A stretch of DNA of 64,000 bases from contig NZ_CP139965.1 of NCBI RefSeq assembly GCF_034424375.1, positions 4,898,001 through 4,962,000 of the forward strand, read 5' to 3'. Shown here in pieces: positions 62,437 to 64,000 of the stretch. The DNA is from Paraburkholderia kururiensis (GTDB lineage: Bacteria > Pseudomonadota > Gammaproteobacteria > Burkholderiales > Burkholderiaceae). Positions within the stretch are counted from its first letter, which is position 1. Every line of letters starts with the position of its first letter. The position numbers and the translations under genes are program-made. The notes beneath the pieces are model-generated. The model ran no database searches and was not told the DNA's origin. It saw only the letters and a program-made list of their open reading frames with translations.

Positions 62437-62806
62437 GCCTCGTTTCGGCTGACTTCGGCAGTCTCGCCGCTGTCCTGCTGTTTGCCGGATAGCGGGACGG
62501 TGGCGCGCAGTGGCTGCGTGCCGCCGGAGCTGGGTCGTTTGCCCCTTTTGCCTCTTTTGCCGCGCGATTTCGTCTGCGTGGCACGCAGGGCGTGCCGGCA
62601 TGCGTGCCGCCACGCCCTGCCTCAACTTTGTCTTTCCGTTCTGCTTTCCCCCCGTGTTGCCATTGCCGCGGCCTGACCGGCCCGCGCACGCGCCACGCGT
62701 GCCCCATGCCGCTTGAACGAGGGCGCGTGATAGATTGCCCCGAGCGATTCCGCACAGTCTTCCCCCTCCTTGAAACCCAACCAGTGACAAGCGTGGCGGC
62801 ATTCCG
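62437..62806. other. region between the BON gene and the HTH gene
   Basis: 370 bases with polypyrimidine stretches (62528-62560 and 62621-62660). It contains the hairpin at 62585-62620, which may terminate BON transcription. The promoter of the HTH gene must lie to its right; no boxes were clear. Confidence 0.4.
62585..62620 (+). terminator. strong stem-loop, probable terminator
   Basis: GCAGGGCGTG (62585-62594) pairs with CACGCCCTGC (62611-62620), and inside it CGGCA pairs with TGCCG around TGCG. The result is a near-continuous 15-pair stem with one C-C mismatch. A T-rich stretch follows, though without a clean T-run, and the BON stop is about 150 bases upstream. Confidence 0.55.
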
Positions 62807-64000
62807 ATGGATTCCCTGATCGCGGCCGCGGCGCACGCGCTGGCGGCAGGCGATCCGCTTGCCGCGCTCAACCACGTCGCGCTGCGCAACGACGCCCCGG
62901 CGCTCGCGCTGCGCGGCATCGCCATGGCGCAACTGGGCGACCTCGTGCGCGCGAGAGCGCTCGTGCGCAGCGCCGCGCGTGCCTTTGGGCCGCACGAGGC
63001 CATGGCGCGTGCGCGGTGCATCGTCGCAGAGGCGGAGATCGCCCTTGCCTCGCGCGACCTCGGCTGGGCGGCGAAGCCGCTCGATACCGCGCGCGCCACG
63101 CTCGAAGCACACGGCGATTACGTGAACGCCGCGCATGCCCGTTATCTGGAGGCCCGGCGCCTGTTGCTGACCGGTCAGCTCGACGAAGCCGAACGTGCGC
63201 TCGGCGCGCTTGACGGCGGCGGCATGCCGTTGCTGCCGGCGGCCTCCAGCGTCGCGCACGAACTCGTGGTGGCAGGGCTCGCGATGCGGCGTCTTCAGAC
63301 GCAAGCTGCGCGCGCGGCGCTGGCCCGCGCGAGGCAGGCGGCGCACCACGCAGGCATCCCCGCGTTGACGGCCGAAGTGGAACAGGCGGCGCGTACGCTC
63401 GACACGCCGGCGGCGCGCCTCATCGCACGCGGCGAGCAGCGCCTCGTGATGCCCGACGAGGTGGAGACGCTCTTCAAGTCGGATGCGCTCGTGATCGACG
63501 CGTGCCGTCACGCCGTGCGCGACCCACATGCCGTGGTGTCGCTCGCGCGGCGCCCCGTACTGTTCGTGCTCATCCGCGCGCTGGCCGAAGCGTGGCCCGA
63601 CGACGTGCCGCGCGAGGCGCTGGTCGCGCGCGCCTTTCGCGCGAAGCATGCGGACGAGTCGTACCGCGCCCGCCTGCGCGTGGAGATGGGACGGCTGCGC
63701 GCCGCGCTGCGTGCACTTGCCGACATCACGGCGACCCCGCGCGGCTTTGCCCTTGTGCCGCGCAACGCGCGCGAGGCCGTGGCGCTCGCGCAACCGTTCG
63801 GCGAGCAGCACGCGGCGGTGCTCGCGTGTCTCGCCGACGGCGAGGCGTGGTCGAGTTCGGCCCTCGCGCTCGCGCTCGGCGCGAGCCAGCGTACGGTGCA
63901 GCGCGCGCTGGAAGCGCTCGCCGCCGCAGGCAAGGTGCAATGGTTCGGCCACGGCCGCGCGCGTCGCTGGACCACGCCTGCCGTGCCCGGATTCACGACG
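62807..64000 (+). CDS. helix-turn-helix regulator-like protein (3' truncated by window)
   Basis: 398 codons are visible from ATG 62807 with no stop before the window ends. The first ~200 residues are Ala/Leu/Arg-rich helical repeats resembling TPRs (LAAGDPLAALNHVALRNDAP, YVNAAHARYLEARRLLLTGQ). The middle has a segment ending ESYRARLRVEMGRLRAALRA, which looks like an OmpR/SARP-type winged helix. The C-terminal part is a second HTH (SSALALALGASQRTVQRALE, then ALAAAGKVQWFGHGRARRW). It is probably a cytoplasmic regulator; the ligand and target are unknown. The antisense frame over this region is a shadow. Confidence 0.75.
   Translation, partial: MDSLIAAAAHALAAGDPLAALNHVALRNDAPALALRGIAMAQLGDLVRARALVRSAARAFGPHEAMARARCIVAEAEIALASRDLGWAAKPLDTARATLEAHGDYVNAAHARYLEARRLLLTGQLDEAERALGALDGGGMPLLPAASSVAHELVVAGLAMRRLQTQAARAALARARQAAHHAGIPALTAEVEQAARTLDTPAARLIARGEQRLVMPDEVETLFKSDALVIDACRHAVRDPHAVVSLARRPVLFVLIRALAEAWPDDVPREALVARAFRAKHADESYRARLRVEMGRLRAALRALADITATPRGFALVPRNAREAVALAQPFGEQHAAVLACLADGEAWSSSALALALGASQRTVQRALEALAAAGKVQWFGHGRARRWTTPAVPGFTT

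Noticed and set aside
62405..63952. 515-residue minus-strand frame at the right end
   Set aside because: It runs antisense to the HTH protein, whose own frame has helical repeats, an HTH and a sensible start.

Overview
The window is GC-rich chromosomal DNA of a beta-proteobacterium, most likely Burkholderiaceae (Burkholderia, Paraburkholderia, Caballeronia or a relative). The support is the tRNA-Lys / cpoB-pal-tolBARQ-ybgC block, glyA-nrdR followed by type IV minor pilins, hmgA-fahA beside an aromatic-acid MFS porter, an xdhA-xdhB-xdhC set, and a large Wzx/Wzy-type exopolysaccharide (EPS) locus. No insertion sequence, CRISPR array or prophage was seen.

Layout. 1-1.2 kb: possible tail of an upstream gene, a hot-dog thioesterase and a small conserved hypothetical. 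1.5-22.3 kb: the EPS locus. It holds an acyltransferase, four glycosyltransferases, a flippase, rmlB-rmlA-rmlC (dTDP-rhamnose), wza-wzb-wzc export genes, a small secreted protein of unknown role, a Wzy-like polymerase, a large glycosidase-like secreted protein, ugd (UDP-glucuronate) and the truncated remnant of a second glycosidase-like gene. No initiating phosphoglycosyltransferase and no rmlD lie in the window. 22.5-28.3 kb: tRNA-Lys(UUU) and the complete tol-pal operon, closed by a strong terminator. 28.4-34.4 kb: ydfG-like reductase, a ZTP riboswitch, glyA, nrdR and a five-gene minor pilin operon without pilY1. 34.6-37.1 kb: a yqjD/yqjE-like membrane trio and a 1-Cys peroxiredoxin.

37.1-50 kb is catabolic and transport DNA. 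Glutaryl-CoA dehydrogenase faces an IclR regulator across a perfect palindrome. Then come a degenerate EAL protein, an aromatic-acid porter with hmgA and fahA (homogentisate to fumarate plus acetoacetate), two MFS porters, a crotonase, an uncharacterised protein and a D-2-hydroxyacid dehydrogenase. 50-59.6 kb carries a class V aminotransferase, another MFS porter, xanthine dehydrogenase with a short xdhC, a LysR regulator and a kappa-GST-like isomerase. 59.7-64 kb has a TAXI-type membrane binding protein, a BON-domain protein and an HTH protein running off the window.

The most interesting points are: the ZTP (pfl-motif) riboswitch before glyA; a ~66-bp element shared by two EPS promoters; the glycosidase-like protein with a decayed paralogue next to tRNA-Lys; the orphan secreted protein after wzc; XdhC lacking its N-terminal domain; and an Ala(-1) leader site in the PilE-like pilin. 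All functional statements rest on reading motifs and gene order; no database search was run.
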